Positions 41,001-51,485 of a DNA stretch of 64,000 nucleotides are shown here, in pieces (position 1 is the stretch's first letter; each line of letters begins with the position of its first letter). The DNA is taken from positions 135,242 through 199,241 of the forward strand of contig JBNGIO010006265.1 of assembly GCA_049999805.1 (NCBI GenBank), given 5' to 3'. The position numbers and the translations under genes are program-made. A model generated the notes under the pieces. It had not been told where the DNA came from, did no database searches, and worked only from the letters and a program-made list of their open reading frames with translations. Source of the stretch: Folioceros fuciformis (lineage: Eukaryota > Anthocerotophyta > Anthocerotopsida > Anthocerotales).

Positions 41001-43588
41001 CTAGAAGGGCTCTATAGCCTTCACTAGCTCTACCATAGTCCTTGTCTCCTCCCATGGAATGAATGCCTTTTCGTTCATGCCGGTGGCATACTCCAGCATG
41101 CTCATCAGATCCTCCAAGGCCTTAACGAAAAACAGACGCGAAGTAGCCTCGATCTGGACTCCGACAGTACGGGAAGTAGACATGTAGGTGACGAATGTCC
41201 TCTCAGAGGGGAAATCTATCCTTAGAGCTGCCCTACCTATCATGTCTTTGGGGATGCACTTGGCCCCCTCCAAGAGCTTGATGGGATGGCCGGTGAGAGT
41301 GATGTTGTTACCGTAGTTGAATCCTCCAATGAAGTATCCAGAGCCTCTGCGCTGCACCACGTCCAGACCTGTGCCCAGAGCTGTGTTAGGGTCCATTGAT
41401 CGTAATGCTGAGCATTCTCAACCTTCTGCCCGATTTAACTATGATTCCATGCAACGCGATGGGCACGTGCAATGGCATCTCACACAGATGCATCCTTCTG
41501 TTTGCCGTGATGGAGTGCACAAGCCTGCCGTGCATGTCTGGCCCGGCTGTGCTGTGCTTAGGGCAGGATGCCTGCACAGATCGAGGCTGGGAAGACACCT
41601 TCAGGAACAGCTTTCTTCAAAATTTCAACAAGGATGTCTCCGACAATCAAGCCTGATACCATCCTCAAGCTGAAGGATTCTGGGGACACGGGTCTGTGGG
41701 TGACACCGCAAGCGTATCTGAAAAACCTGTAGCACGCCCTGGCAATCTCTTGCCCGAACAGGTACACTCTCCACACCTTGTCCTTGTTCTTCTTCTCGGC
41801 TGGGGATGTGCACCATTCGTCCATGTTGGGTTGCTTCTTGCTCTCCCCGAACCCCTGCGGTTGCCTGGAAATGACGATGTACTCCAGGTCCTTGGCATCT
41901 CGCTCAGACTTGCTCCCAGGTGGGCCGACAACTCTGCCATAGGTGTTGAGCAGAGAGCGTCGGCTTCTCGTCCACTGTGGGTTCTTGAAACACTCTTCTG
42001 GGTAGCCATGCTCGTAGAGCCGAGGCAGGTCCTTGAGGATGCAGAACTTGGAGCCGCAGTAGTTATGGAAACCCTGAGTGAACACATCCGCGTGCCGGCC
42101 TAGTCTCTTGGCACTGTGGAAGACGAGGATGTGCACGTTCCTACTGGTGTTTCCTCGTTCGTACGCAAATGCTTCGCACAGTTGTTGGACGCTTTCGAGC
42201 TCGGGGCACCTTGCAAGCTGGCAGAGCTTCAGAATGGCCCTTCTATTGTCCTCGTTCTCCATGGCAAACCGGACATATGGCACAGGATCCCGGTATCTCA
42301 CTGCTTGCGTGAAGGATGTGAGCATCATTTTGTCAGCAGCGGCGTATACAAGAGGTAGGTCTTGTATCGTGAGATGACATCTGTCTGTGTAGATGTACTC
42401 CATGAGACCGTGCAGCATGGCCTCTGTCCACGACAGCATCTTGAGCTTCACGTAGTACTTGCCCACAGGAATACCCTTGTGATGGAACTTCACCAGGGTC
42501 TCCCTCTCATGAACTGTCTCCCTTCTGGCCGCTTCAAATGCCATTAGCTGGACCAGGAAATCATTCCGAATGGAGCAAGGTTCATCAGCCATGTCTCCGC
42601 CCTCCACACTGGGAGGCCTATCTTCCTCCTCCAGGTCTGTCTTTACATGATCTGCAGGGTCTGAGACCGCCTGTCCTCTCCCTGCGATGTTCCCAAGTTT
42701 TGCTCGAAGCTCTCCCGCTAGGTCACCCCCAGGAGCACCTCCTCCTTGAAGGTTCTCAGATTTCACACCACCTTGCTGGCTCTCCTTTCCAACTGCTGTG
42801 TTCTGCTGTGCATCCTTAGGATCAACTATGGTCACCCTCCTCGTAGCAGCAGGAGCAGGAACAGAAGCAGGAGAAGGATCAGAATCAGAATCAGGAAGCA
42901 CACTACCATCCTTTCCCCCAACCATCTTGACGCCATCCTTGGCTTCTCCACCAGCAACAATGCTGTTCGGCGACGAGGTGGCCTTCACAACCCCATCCTC
43001 TGTCGTACTTCCACCTTGCTCTCCACTAGCCTGCAGGCTCCTCCCCCGGTTAAAACAGGCCTTGGAATCCAAAACAGGACCACTGGCAACCATGCTGGCT
43101 CTCTGGGCAAGCACGATACTCTGCCTCTCAAGCTGCGCCTCCTCCTCAGGCTGGGCCACGACGCTCTGTCTCTTCAACCCCGTCACGCTCCCTCTCTTCA
43201 CATTCTCGTAGATGGTCCTCGCTGCCGGGCCCAAGAACCCCCCTTCCCCATCAGGCTCCATGAAGAAGCTGTTCCTGTCCAGCACAAAACTGGGAGGCCT
43301 GATGGTAGGCCGTCTGCTCACAATCCTCGTGTACTCCAGGATCTCCCTGAAGAAGTCACAGGGCCTCTTGAGCATGCACGAGTGGCATAGCAACCGCACC
43401 ACCTCCGTGCTGTCTGCCCTCTTGGACACATAGATGATCACATCGGCGGGGCCAGGCACGTCCATGGGTGGAGCCACGGTAAGGAACAACATGGAAAGGC
43501 GCTCCTTCAACACATCCGTAACCAACCGTATGTCCTCCCTCTCGCACCTCTTGCATTGCCCCAGCTTGCACTTGTCACAATGCGCCAT
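41001..43588 (-). CDS. BTB/POZ-domain protein with a split BTB domain
   Basis: The two-exon model is 43588-41578 and 41407-41001, about 805 residues. The donor is uncertain: a GT 20 bases further upstream also keeps phase. Without splicing, the frame stops at 41558 after 676 residues. The N-terminus has close Cys pairs (CDKC, CKRC) that could bind zinc. Residues about 45-85 look like the first half of a BTB/POZ fold (ADVIIYVS, then LLCHSCMLKRPCDFF). The second half (LSWTEAMLHGLMEYIYTDRCHL, DLPLVYAAADKMML) comes only near residue 400, after roughly 300 low-complexity Ser/Gly/Glu-rich residues. BTB proteins dimerise or bring substrates to CUL3 ubiquitin ligases; the role here is unknown. A conserved-looking C-terminal region follows (SGYFIGGFNYGNNITLTGHP). 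No kelch, MATH or NPH3 domain is seen. Confidence 0.75.
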
Positions 43589-43990
43589 CTCGCAACCTCG
43601 ATCCTGACAGCTTCACCCGCTTGCCGACGCATGAGTCGTCTACCACATCATTGGAAATAGAATCCCAGCAGCCTCCAACTTCTGGCTTTGTAGGACACCT
43701 TGAGGAACTCCACAGTGAACCCGCAGCCGGACCAGGACAGAACAACCCAACACATTCCCCAAGCCGAGCCAGCCATGATCATCACCGCGTCTTCACGCAA
43801 GAACAGAATTCTACGAACAAGAGAAGAAGAAGAACACCCGGGCGCAGGCAAATCGAAGTTTGCAACGTGCAGGCTCTGCACACGAGGTGGCACGGCGGAC
43901 AGGATCAAGAGGTGTCGCGCCGTTGGGACAGCCGCGACAGTAACCTTGTTCAGTTTCTCAAGCAGTTTTAACTTAACCTCGTGTTATTTA

Positions 43991-44060
43991 GCCGCGCGTA
44001 GCTCAGTGTGTAGAACATCCACTTCCGAAGTGGTAAACGCGGGTTCGATTTCTCCGTGGC
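43991..44060 (+). tRNA. Possible tRNA-Arg (CCG) pseudogene
   Basis: A 70-nt cloverleaf-like stretch: acceptor GCCGCGC against CCGTGGC, D arm TAGCTCAGTGTGTAGAACA, and an anticodon loop TTCCGAA in a CCAC/GTGG stem (CCG anticodon). The T arm (GCGGGTTCGATTTCTCC) pairs badly and two other stems have mismatches. It is probably a decayed tRNA copy; function is doubtful. Confidence 0.4.
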
Positions 44061-44213
44061 CCTCTCTCCAGGCTGACAAACGCTTGCCCTATGGAGCTAA
44101 AGCCACATGTTGTGCAGCATTGCATGGGCAGATCGGATGACTTCCTATCTCAAAGAACCATTGATCACTTTCTATTCCAGTGCAAAGAGAAGTCCCTTCT
44201 GCAGACATTCCGT

Positions 44214-44483
44214 ATGCTTTGGGCTTGAACACAAATGCTTTGGGCTTGAACACAAATGCTTTGGGCTTGAACACAAATGCTTTGGGCTTGAACACAAATG
44301 CTTTGGGCTTGAACACAAATGCTTTGGGCTTGAACACAAATGCTTTGGGCTTGAACACAAATGNNNNNNNNNNNNNNNNNNNNNNNNNNNNNNNNNNNNN
44401 NNNNNNNNNNNNNNNNNNNNNNNNNNNNNNNNNNNNNNNNNNNNNNNNNNNNNNNNNNNNNNNGGGCTTGAACACAAATGTTT
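44214..44483. repeat. 21-bp tandem repeat spanning a 100-N gap
   Basis: The unit ATGCTTTGGGCTTGAACACA + A is repeated seven times exactly from 44214 to 44363. Ns then run from 44364 to 44463, and the sequence resumes inside the same unit. The true array is longer than shown and the gap size (100) is a placeholder. Confidence 0.95.
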
Positions 44484-44527
44484 AGGTCATGAAGATACCA
44501 TCAAAACTGCAGCAGAGCCATCCAATT

Positions 44528-44612
44528 TCTTTCAACATATCTTCATTCTCTTTCAACATATCTTCATTCTTTCAACACATCTTCATTCTTTCAACACATC
44601 TTCATTCTCTTT
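44528..44612. repeat. Short repeat, TTTCAACAYATCTTCATTC
   Basis: Four consecutive units of about 18-22 bp. The bases are A/T/C rich on the plus strand. Confidence 0.85.
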
Positions 44613-44769
44613 CGCACCTTTCTGGTCAACCTTCATGAAGGAGGTGCAAATTGCAACATCCACTTTAGGGTTTATAATTTGCGGGTCCTTTGGTTTGTGT
44701 TTCAAGCTATTTGTGGATTCCTCTACTCCACCCTCGGCTTCATGCACAAACCTTCATCCCCTCCCTCAG

Positions 44770-44955
44770 TACCAGAGTCATTCCCCAAGGAGTCATTCCC
44801 CAAGTTAAACGAAGTCACTCCTCTCTCCTTGCTCCTCCCTCTCCATACCTGTGCCAAACCAAACCCTAACCTCTGAAACCAGAGTCATTCCCCAAGGTAA
44901 ACGAAGTCACTCCTCTCTCCATACTTGTGCCAAACCAAACCCTAACCTATGAAAG
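44770..44955. repeat. Roughly 90-bp direct duplication
   Basis: The order AGTCATTCCCCAAG, AACGAAGTCACTCCTCTCTC, GTGCCAAACCAAACCCTAAC occurs twice (about 44791-44873 and 44881-44950). The first copy has an extra CTTGCTCCTCCCTCT and its own duplicated AGTCATTCCCCAAG. Confidence 0.8.
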
Positions 44956-45605
44956 CTCCATGGACATTGCACATCCTTTTGAGAAATGTTCTTGAAAAAA
45001 AACTCTGAAAATATTTGAACAACTTTGAGTCTTTTGGTACCACAAAGAGTCCGTTTGGGAGCGTGCCCCTAGATGTTGAAGGGGAAAAGCTTAAAATAGT
45101 TTATCCTCCCCTCTGTCCGGTTTGGTATGCCATACATCACATATCTGGTTGCTGAGAGAATATATTAAAACATGACTTTTGTTTTTAAGATTAATACTAT
45201 ATATGCATATAGCGTATGTGTAGGTTTAGAAGTTTATAAAAAGGATAGAGATTTGGCAGGTATGTAATATGAGCTTAGCACGTCCTTCTCTTTTTCTTTG
45301 GAGTCGAAGCCATTTCAGTACTGCTAGATTTGTCCCGTTCTTGTTTGATCTACCAATAAGCCCTTCACACGTCTCCAAGGTGGGTACTGCGCCGAGAACG
45401 TTGCGAAAAGTATGGGAGTTTTCTGTACATATAAATAGGTAGTGCGTGACTTGGTTCAAGTTTAGGGCAGCGTCTCAGCAACACTTCTCTGCGTCGCTGC
45501 TCCCCCTTAGACCGTGTACGCCGGCTGCTTGTTCCGGGTCCGGCTTGCCGTAGCCACAGCCTCAGAATCGTTTCCTGGAGGACTGGTCTTTTGGTGGTTT
45601 AGGTG
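44956..45605. other. Intergenic and cyclin L leader
   Basis: AT-rich to about 45450, then GC-rich as expected for the cyclin L leader. A possible TATA on the plus strand is TATAAATAGG at about 45430. No other gene is seen. Confidence 0.5.
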
Positions 45606-48486
45606 ATGATTTACACCGCTCTCGACACCTTCTATGTCTCCCCTCAACAAATTGCGGATTCTCCTTCTCGGAAGGATGGCGTTGATGAGCCGACGGAGAA
45701 CCTGCTCCGCCGGTTTGGATGTGAGCTGATCCAGGAGAGCGGCATTCTACTCAAAATGTATTCACTCAGCTTTTCTCATGGGTTTCCCAGCTTGTTGTGC
45801 TCGTGTATCCCTTCTCTCCTGAAAGAGTGAATTCTGTCTAGGTTTCATGCTGTCTGATAGGTGCGCTGACGCNNNNNNNNNNNNNNNNNNNNNNNNNNNN
45901 NNNNNNNNNNNNNNNNNNNNNNNNNNNNNNNNNNNNNNNNNNNNNNNNNNNNNNNNNNNNNNNNNNNNNNNNGTGCTATTCCATCGCTTCTACTGCAAAA
46001 AGTCTTTTTCTCGGTTCAACGTGAAGGTGTGTGCACTCGCTTGTTTGAATTTCGTTTCCCTATTTCGGCATGTAGCTTTGTTTCTAAATTGTTGTAGATG
46101 TGTATTGGCGGCAGCGAGTTGCGGCGAGCTGTGTCTGGCTGGCTTCCAAGTTGGAAGAAAGTCCGAGGAGGATGACGGATATTTTGAACGTGTTTTATCG
46201 CATTGATTGTCGCCGTGAGAATCGTGAAATAGATTTTCCGGACCACAAGGTGAGGGCTCTGGCCATTCTTGTTTTTCAGCTCCTTGTCCATGCCACATCG
46301 GTCTGACTCAAATTTGGTTTTCCAGAAGTACGAAGAAATGAAAGTTGACCTCATAAGGACTGAGCGCCACCTTCTCAAGGAAATGGGATTTATCTGTCAT
46401 GTGGAGCATCCGCACAAGTTCATTCTGAACTACCTTCTGCAACTAGAGGCGCCTCCCGAGCTCATGCAGGAGGCATGGAATTTGGCAAATGACAGGTGAT
46501 CCACTGCCGTCCACACCACTGTATGCTTCTTTTCTTTTTTTTTTAGTTTTTGGTATCCTAGCTGTGCCCATCCGTGGTCGAGAGTGAGCACCAGCAGTTG
46601 TTATAACTCGCAGAAGTTTTGTTGTCACACCCATCGGTGGGCTTCCTAACCTCAAGTACAGGATGCCCTGAGGAGGCAGTCTGCTCCCAGCTGGTTCTCT
46701 CGTAGCTGAGAAACCATTCTGGTTTGCTGAGGAATCAGGTGATCGCTCACACCACAGGCTGGGGTTTTTGTCACTCTCGGAATTGTTAACCTCAGAAACT
46801 TTCCAAAATCATCTCGTGAGAAAGGGATGGGTGTCTCACTAAACCAAGGTGGAAGTGAGAAGTTAGGGACTGACAACATTTGTGACATGCAGTCATCCTT
46901 TGGGTCACCTTGTTATTGTTGGCACTTGTATTTCTCAGCGTTTTGCTTTGTTTTCCATGTTGTAGGCCTCTACTCCAGTTAACAAGAGCTGATTCTCAGT
47001 TGCTGTCATGGTGGCAGCTTGCGGACAACTCTCTGTGTTCGGTTCAAGAGTGAGGTGGTAGCTTGTGGGGTGGTGTACGCCGCTGCCCGGAGATTTAGAG
47101 TGCCCTTGCCAGAAAGGCCTCCATGGTGGCAAGTCTTTGACGCCGGAAAAAGTGATGTGGAGGAGGTTTGCAGGGTTTTAGGTGACCTGTATAGGCAACC
47201 AAAGGCACATTATGCTGAAGTTAGGAAAGATGCCAAATCTTTTGTCCTAACAAGTACTGCTTGGGACCCTCCACCAGATGCGCAGGCAAGTGTTTCAGTT
47301 TCTGTGGGTCTGTTAGATTTTCTTGTGGTACTGTGTCTGATTTCAAGCCCTTCCTTGTACAGGTAAATCTACTCAAAGTTGTTGGAAATGGGGGTGCGAC
47401 TGCCATGCCGTCAAGTGCTAGTCCAGATGCCCAGCCTCAGAACACTAACTCAGCTGGTGATCGGTCTAAGTTAGCAGTAGCCAAGGACACTAGGACGGAC
47501 TCCCAGGAGCTGCAAACTTCATCTGGCAATGGCGAGTTGAGAGACGATCAATCAGTAGGGAAAACGAAGCTTGTGAACGACAAGGAAGACGGGGGTGGAG
47601 ATAACTCTAGGCTGAAAGATAGGAGTCGGCAATTGACTGAGAATGAGAGAGATCGTGACAGGGACCGTGAGCGGGACAACCGGGATCGAACTCGCGAGCG
47701 CGACAGAGATAGGGAGAAGGAAAGGGAGAGGGAAAAGCTCAGGGAAAGGGTCCATCGGAGCAAGGACAGAAGTAGAGACACAGGTTTGTGACCAGCACCT
47801 TTCTGCATCCTTTTTTGTCAGTAGCTTCACGATTTGACCGTTTCCTGCTCTTCTGTCACTATTTCCTGTTAAGCAGCTGTTGAACGGCCTTGGGTGCCAT
47901 GTAGGAGGATGTGCACGTTTTCTGTGCAGGGATTCTTTTCCAAGATTATACTTATTTCTCCATTGTACTTTAGTGGAGCCTTACCCTGGTGCCTGAGGCC
48001 GTTCAACAGCTGTTTAACTGGAGCCTGTCAACTGGATGCATGACATTTTGTGTTAGTGCAATTTTTTTAGAGGTATGTTGATGGATGCTTTTCTATTGTT
48101 CATTTCTGCCATCCGTCTGTGAGTTGCTGCTATTCCCCAACTTGTCAGCAACCAACCCAGATGAGTTTAAAGCAGTAATGAGGTGAAGGGTCTTTGTTAT
48201 GGTGGGAATTTGGGTTGAAACATCTCTCTGGCATACGCTGTGTACTGAAGGGTAAATCTTGGGTTCTGGTGTGTGCAGGGCATGCAGACAAGTTACGGCA
48301 TCGTCCATCTTCACGAGGTGACTGTCGCTTTGAAGGTCTTTTCCATTTCTTCGAAGCATGGATGTTATATTGTTTTTGTGTGATCATTATATTGAGTCTT
48401 GGTGTTTATGTCCAGATCACGAGTTCCAGAACTCTCATGCTGTAATTCGTGAGAGGGAGCGACATCGCTACCACCCGTATGCTTAG
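45606..48486 (+). CDS. Cyclin L (partial because of an assembly gap)
   Basis: Exons seen: 45606-45757, gap to 46026 (visible from 45973), 46115-46249, 46326-46495, 47018-47285, 47363-47783, 48279-48317 and 48416-48486. All visible phases match. Cyclin L partners a CDK (CDK11/CDKG type) in splicing control. The protein opens MIYTALDTFYVSPQQIADSP, like cyclin L. The first cyclin box includes VLFHRFYCKKSF, RVAASCVWLASKLEESPRR and DLIRTERHLLKEMGF; the second includes LRTTLCVRFKSEVVACGVVYAAAR. The C-terminal RS-like tail (ERDRDREKEREREKLRERV) supports spliceosome speckle localisation. The intron 47286-47362 begins GC (CAG|GCAAGT). Part of exon 2 (about 10-15 codons before VLFHRF) is lost in the gap. 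The long intron 47784-48278 carries an inverted repeat. Confidence 0.9.
45873..45972. other. Assembly gap (100 N) inside cyclin L
   Basis: A run of exactly 100 N, a placeholder length. It removes the start of cyclin L exon 2 and its splice acceptor. Confidence 0.95.
47868..48018. repeat. 151-bp element with 31-bp inverted ends (MITE- or hairpin-like)
   Basis: The left arm GTTAAGCAGCTGTTGAACGG plus CCTTGGGTGCC (47868-47898) is the reverse complement of the right arm (47988-48018) except at about five positions; 16-17 consecutive bases match perfectly. The interior of about 90 bp does not pair. It sits in a cyclin L intron. No clear target duplication was seen. Confidence 0.75.
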
Positions 48487-51106
48487 TTGACCAAGCAGCT
48501 ACGCAGCTTGGACAATTCATGGACAAAGAGGGTCATAGGATTGTTGACTGGGGTCTGTTGCCCCATGCTAGCTTCACGCTGCTGGAATATTTGCCCAGCT
48601 GGTGTAAGTCTGGCTTTTGTTCACCTCTTGAAAGCAACAGCTGTATGTAGGATAACTAATGTCCTCTGGCAGATGTTGCCTGGACAGAGGTGAAACAGGC
48701 CTGGAGAACGAATGGTGGATGAAAGCTGGTTGAAGACGTGCGCGTGTCTACTTCACGGTCGGTTCCTGGACTCAGCAGTGTTCTTGGAGCGGCAGATACT
48801 GGCTGATAATTAGAGGTCTTTCATTTGATTGTTAAGCTTTGGACCTTTCCTTCAACAAACCTGTAACATATTAATTCAATGATGTGAGTTGAAATGGTTC
48901 TGGCCTGCACCATGTGTGTACGTTATTTTGTATTATCGTGAGACTGCGTACATTCCTAAAGCATGATCTTATCAATGATGGCATGTGAACTGTTGTCGTT
49001 TAGTTTCCAGTGTTGTCGATGCGTTTTGGTGTGTTTGGAAACCAGTGTCTTATGTAGCTTGGTTGACACAAACTCTGTTTTCTGTGAGGGAGGATAGGGT
49101 TTCATTGCTCTTCAGTTTAGTGTGTTTTGAGTGGGTTATTTCTCATGTCTCTTCATGGAGAGGTTCCATTCCAATTTACTTTACTAACCGCCAATGTGCA
49201 TGTATGTGCACATAACTGTAGCAGCCCTCGTTTCAACGAACCACTCTGTGTAAACGAGGGACAACGTGGAGTGCCTTCTCTTCCTCTGATCAGCGGTAAG
49301 TGTGGGGTGGATCACCTAAGCTGCAATCTCATCAATGTAGTAGGTATTCCTGACAGACCCCGCGCATGAGATCCTGAAGGAGTTTGCTCAGTTTCCGTTT
49401 GATCTTGGTGTCTTAATGTTCTACCCTGTCCCTATTGCATGGTCGTACGATGCAGCAGCGAGCTGCCAGTGTCCTAAGTTTGCATTATGATGTATAGATT
49501 ATGGTTCTTCCCATTCAGTTTATACCACGAGCAGTTGGTGCAAGTGGAATCACTAGGATGTCGCGTGCAGTAACCATCTAGCCCTTGGGGCAACTCTCAT
49601 GATATCTGGATTTTAGTCTTCACATATCATTTGAGCCTTCAAGTTCGCATTTATGGAAAAGGGTGGATGTATTACACAACATTCTAGAGGGAGCATTGTG
49701 ATGGAGCAATTTTTATGACAACGGGCATATGCTTTTATGACTGGCCGAGGGTTCTTTGAAGCCTGATGTCCAGCCCTTGCAACAAAATGATCTGCTCCTT
49801 GGCCAAATGGATTCTCAAGACGGTATTCAATGCACAGTTCTTTGATGGAAGCAACTTGGAGCGAATGGTGAGCGGATGAAGGAAACCCGAAATTTTGAAG
49901 TAGCTCTCTACCTCAGGACGGATTTCAAGTTGTTCCTTTACCGACAGATGTTACAGCTTCATTGTATGAAACGGCATACAGCTATGTTGGTTGAGACCAG
50001 CTCTACGTTCTTTCTTTGTACGGGGTTCTGTCCTCGACTGGTCACCTCTGAGTGGAGATCATTGGAATTGTGTTTGGTCGCCTCTACTTTCATTTTTAAC
50101 TAAGTTGCGAATTCTCCACGAGCCAGCTCGCGCGGGGCTCTTCTATGTTGGCGCGAGTGAAAAGGTTTTTTGGGTTGATTGTTTTAATAAGCTCGCTTAG
50201 TTAGTTGACTGGCAACACAGGCTGACAGTGCATCGCTTTCTTATGTGCTCCGGTTCCTTTGCAGTTGGTTCCTGATATCTTTCGGTGTTGTGGTGTTGGC
50301 CACTGCCACAGCTGAGACTATGGATGAAATCTGCATATGTTGTCGAGTGCTCCAATCCCTCTCAGGTCAGGATCCTCAAAAGTGATCTCAAAAATTGTCT
50401 TGGTTCTCGGACTACCTATCGTAGCCTTACGGAAGTGTTGGCACTCGGTTCTCTACTTAATTTAAAACTAGTTGGGTTTTGCTGCAGTGAACGCGCACCG
50501 AGTCTCTATTTAATCTAAAATTAAGTGGGTGGTGCTGCATTGAATTGTCACCGACTGCGATCTGGCAGTTTGCCACACATGAATTTGGGATAGAAACAAA
50601 TTTTGTTTCTTCCTGATTCTGGCAACTTTAGATAGTGAAAATTCACGTAAAAGATAGCGGGTGTGTGGCCCGCACTCACTTTCCTCTATTTCCGACACCT
50701 GTGTTGGGAGAAACATACTGAACGTGGGCTCAGATATGGACACTTGTCGCTCTCCATGACGTTTCCTCGCATCCAACTGCATTTCCCCCTGACCATGCCC
50801 GCTCGGCTACGATCAGGAGGCGGCATGGTTCTCAGTCTCACCGAAATTCTCGTTCGTGAAGTGCGGTCTGGACAATGCTGGACAGCGGCAGATAGTGCAC
50901 CTTGGCGCTTGGAAGGCGATGCAACAGATACAAGACGACAGTCTTCCCTCACTCTTCTAACAGGTTTAAACTGATGAAGACAGTGTAAGCCCCTTCACGT
51001 CCCTTTCCTTTACATTGAAAGGCCCTATGTTCTATCTTCTATCAAGAATCTATCAAGAGTCTACTTTTTCACTGATAAGAAAAGTAGATTCTAGTGTAGT
51101 TTGTGA
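48487..51106. other. Intergenic, no gene recognised
   Basis: This 2.6 kb follows cyclin L. The ORFs (up to about 100 codons, 50660-50975) show no motif. It presumably includes the cyclin L 3' untranslated region. Confidence 0.5.
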
Positions 51107-51485
51107 TGTTAGTGGTTACTAATATTCTAGGTTTATGATAAGTCTCAAGGGTTTGTAAACTAGACTATAGTATAATAGTATAGCGGTCTCTCCTAGGTAT
51201 ATAGAGGGTCTCCTCTAAGGTTGTTCTAAGTTTTGTTGCCAAGCCTCTTGTTAGTCTCTATTGTTGTCTCTTTGTTCTTGTTCTTTTGTTGTTGTTGTCT
51301 ATGTGTTCTTGCTCTTTTGTTGTTGTTGTCTCTATGTTCTTGCTCTTTTGNNNNNNNNNNTGTTCTTGCTCTTTTGTTGTTGTTGTCTCTATGTTCTTGC
51401 TCTTTTGTTGTTGTTGTCTCTATGTTCTTGCTCTTTTGTTATAAAGCCTTCTTTATGTTTATATGATCTTGGTATAATCCTATTA
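51107..51485 (+). repeat. Probable 5' LTR of copia relic 1, with internal minisatellite and 10-N gap
   Basis: It starts TGTTAGTGG and has a TATA-like GGTATATAGAGGG at about 51197. It ends directly before the primer-binding site TGGTATCAGAAC. Between about 51265 and 51440 there are at least five units of about 30 bp (TTGTTGTTGTCTCTATGTTC...). Ten Ns (51351-51360) lie inside that array, so copy number is unsure. Confidence 0.6.

Noticed and set aside
42746-43390. 214-codon plus-strand ORF
   Set aside because: Antisense to the low-complexity part of the BTB gene; no motif.
44089-44808. ORFs through the N gap with repeated CFGLEHK or FVFKPKA
   Set aside because: Produced by the 21-bp repeat, which has no stop in several frames, and by Ns.
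50663-50974. 103-codon plus-strand ORF
   Set aside because: An equally long frame lies opposite, no motif is seen and no splice or promoter context supports it.
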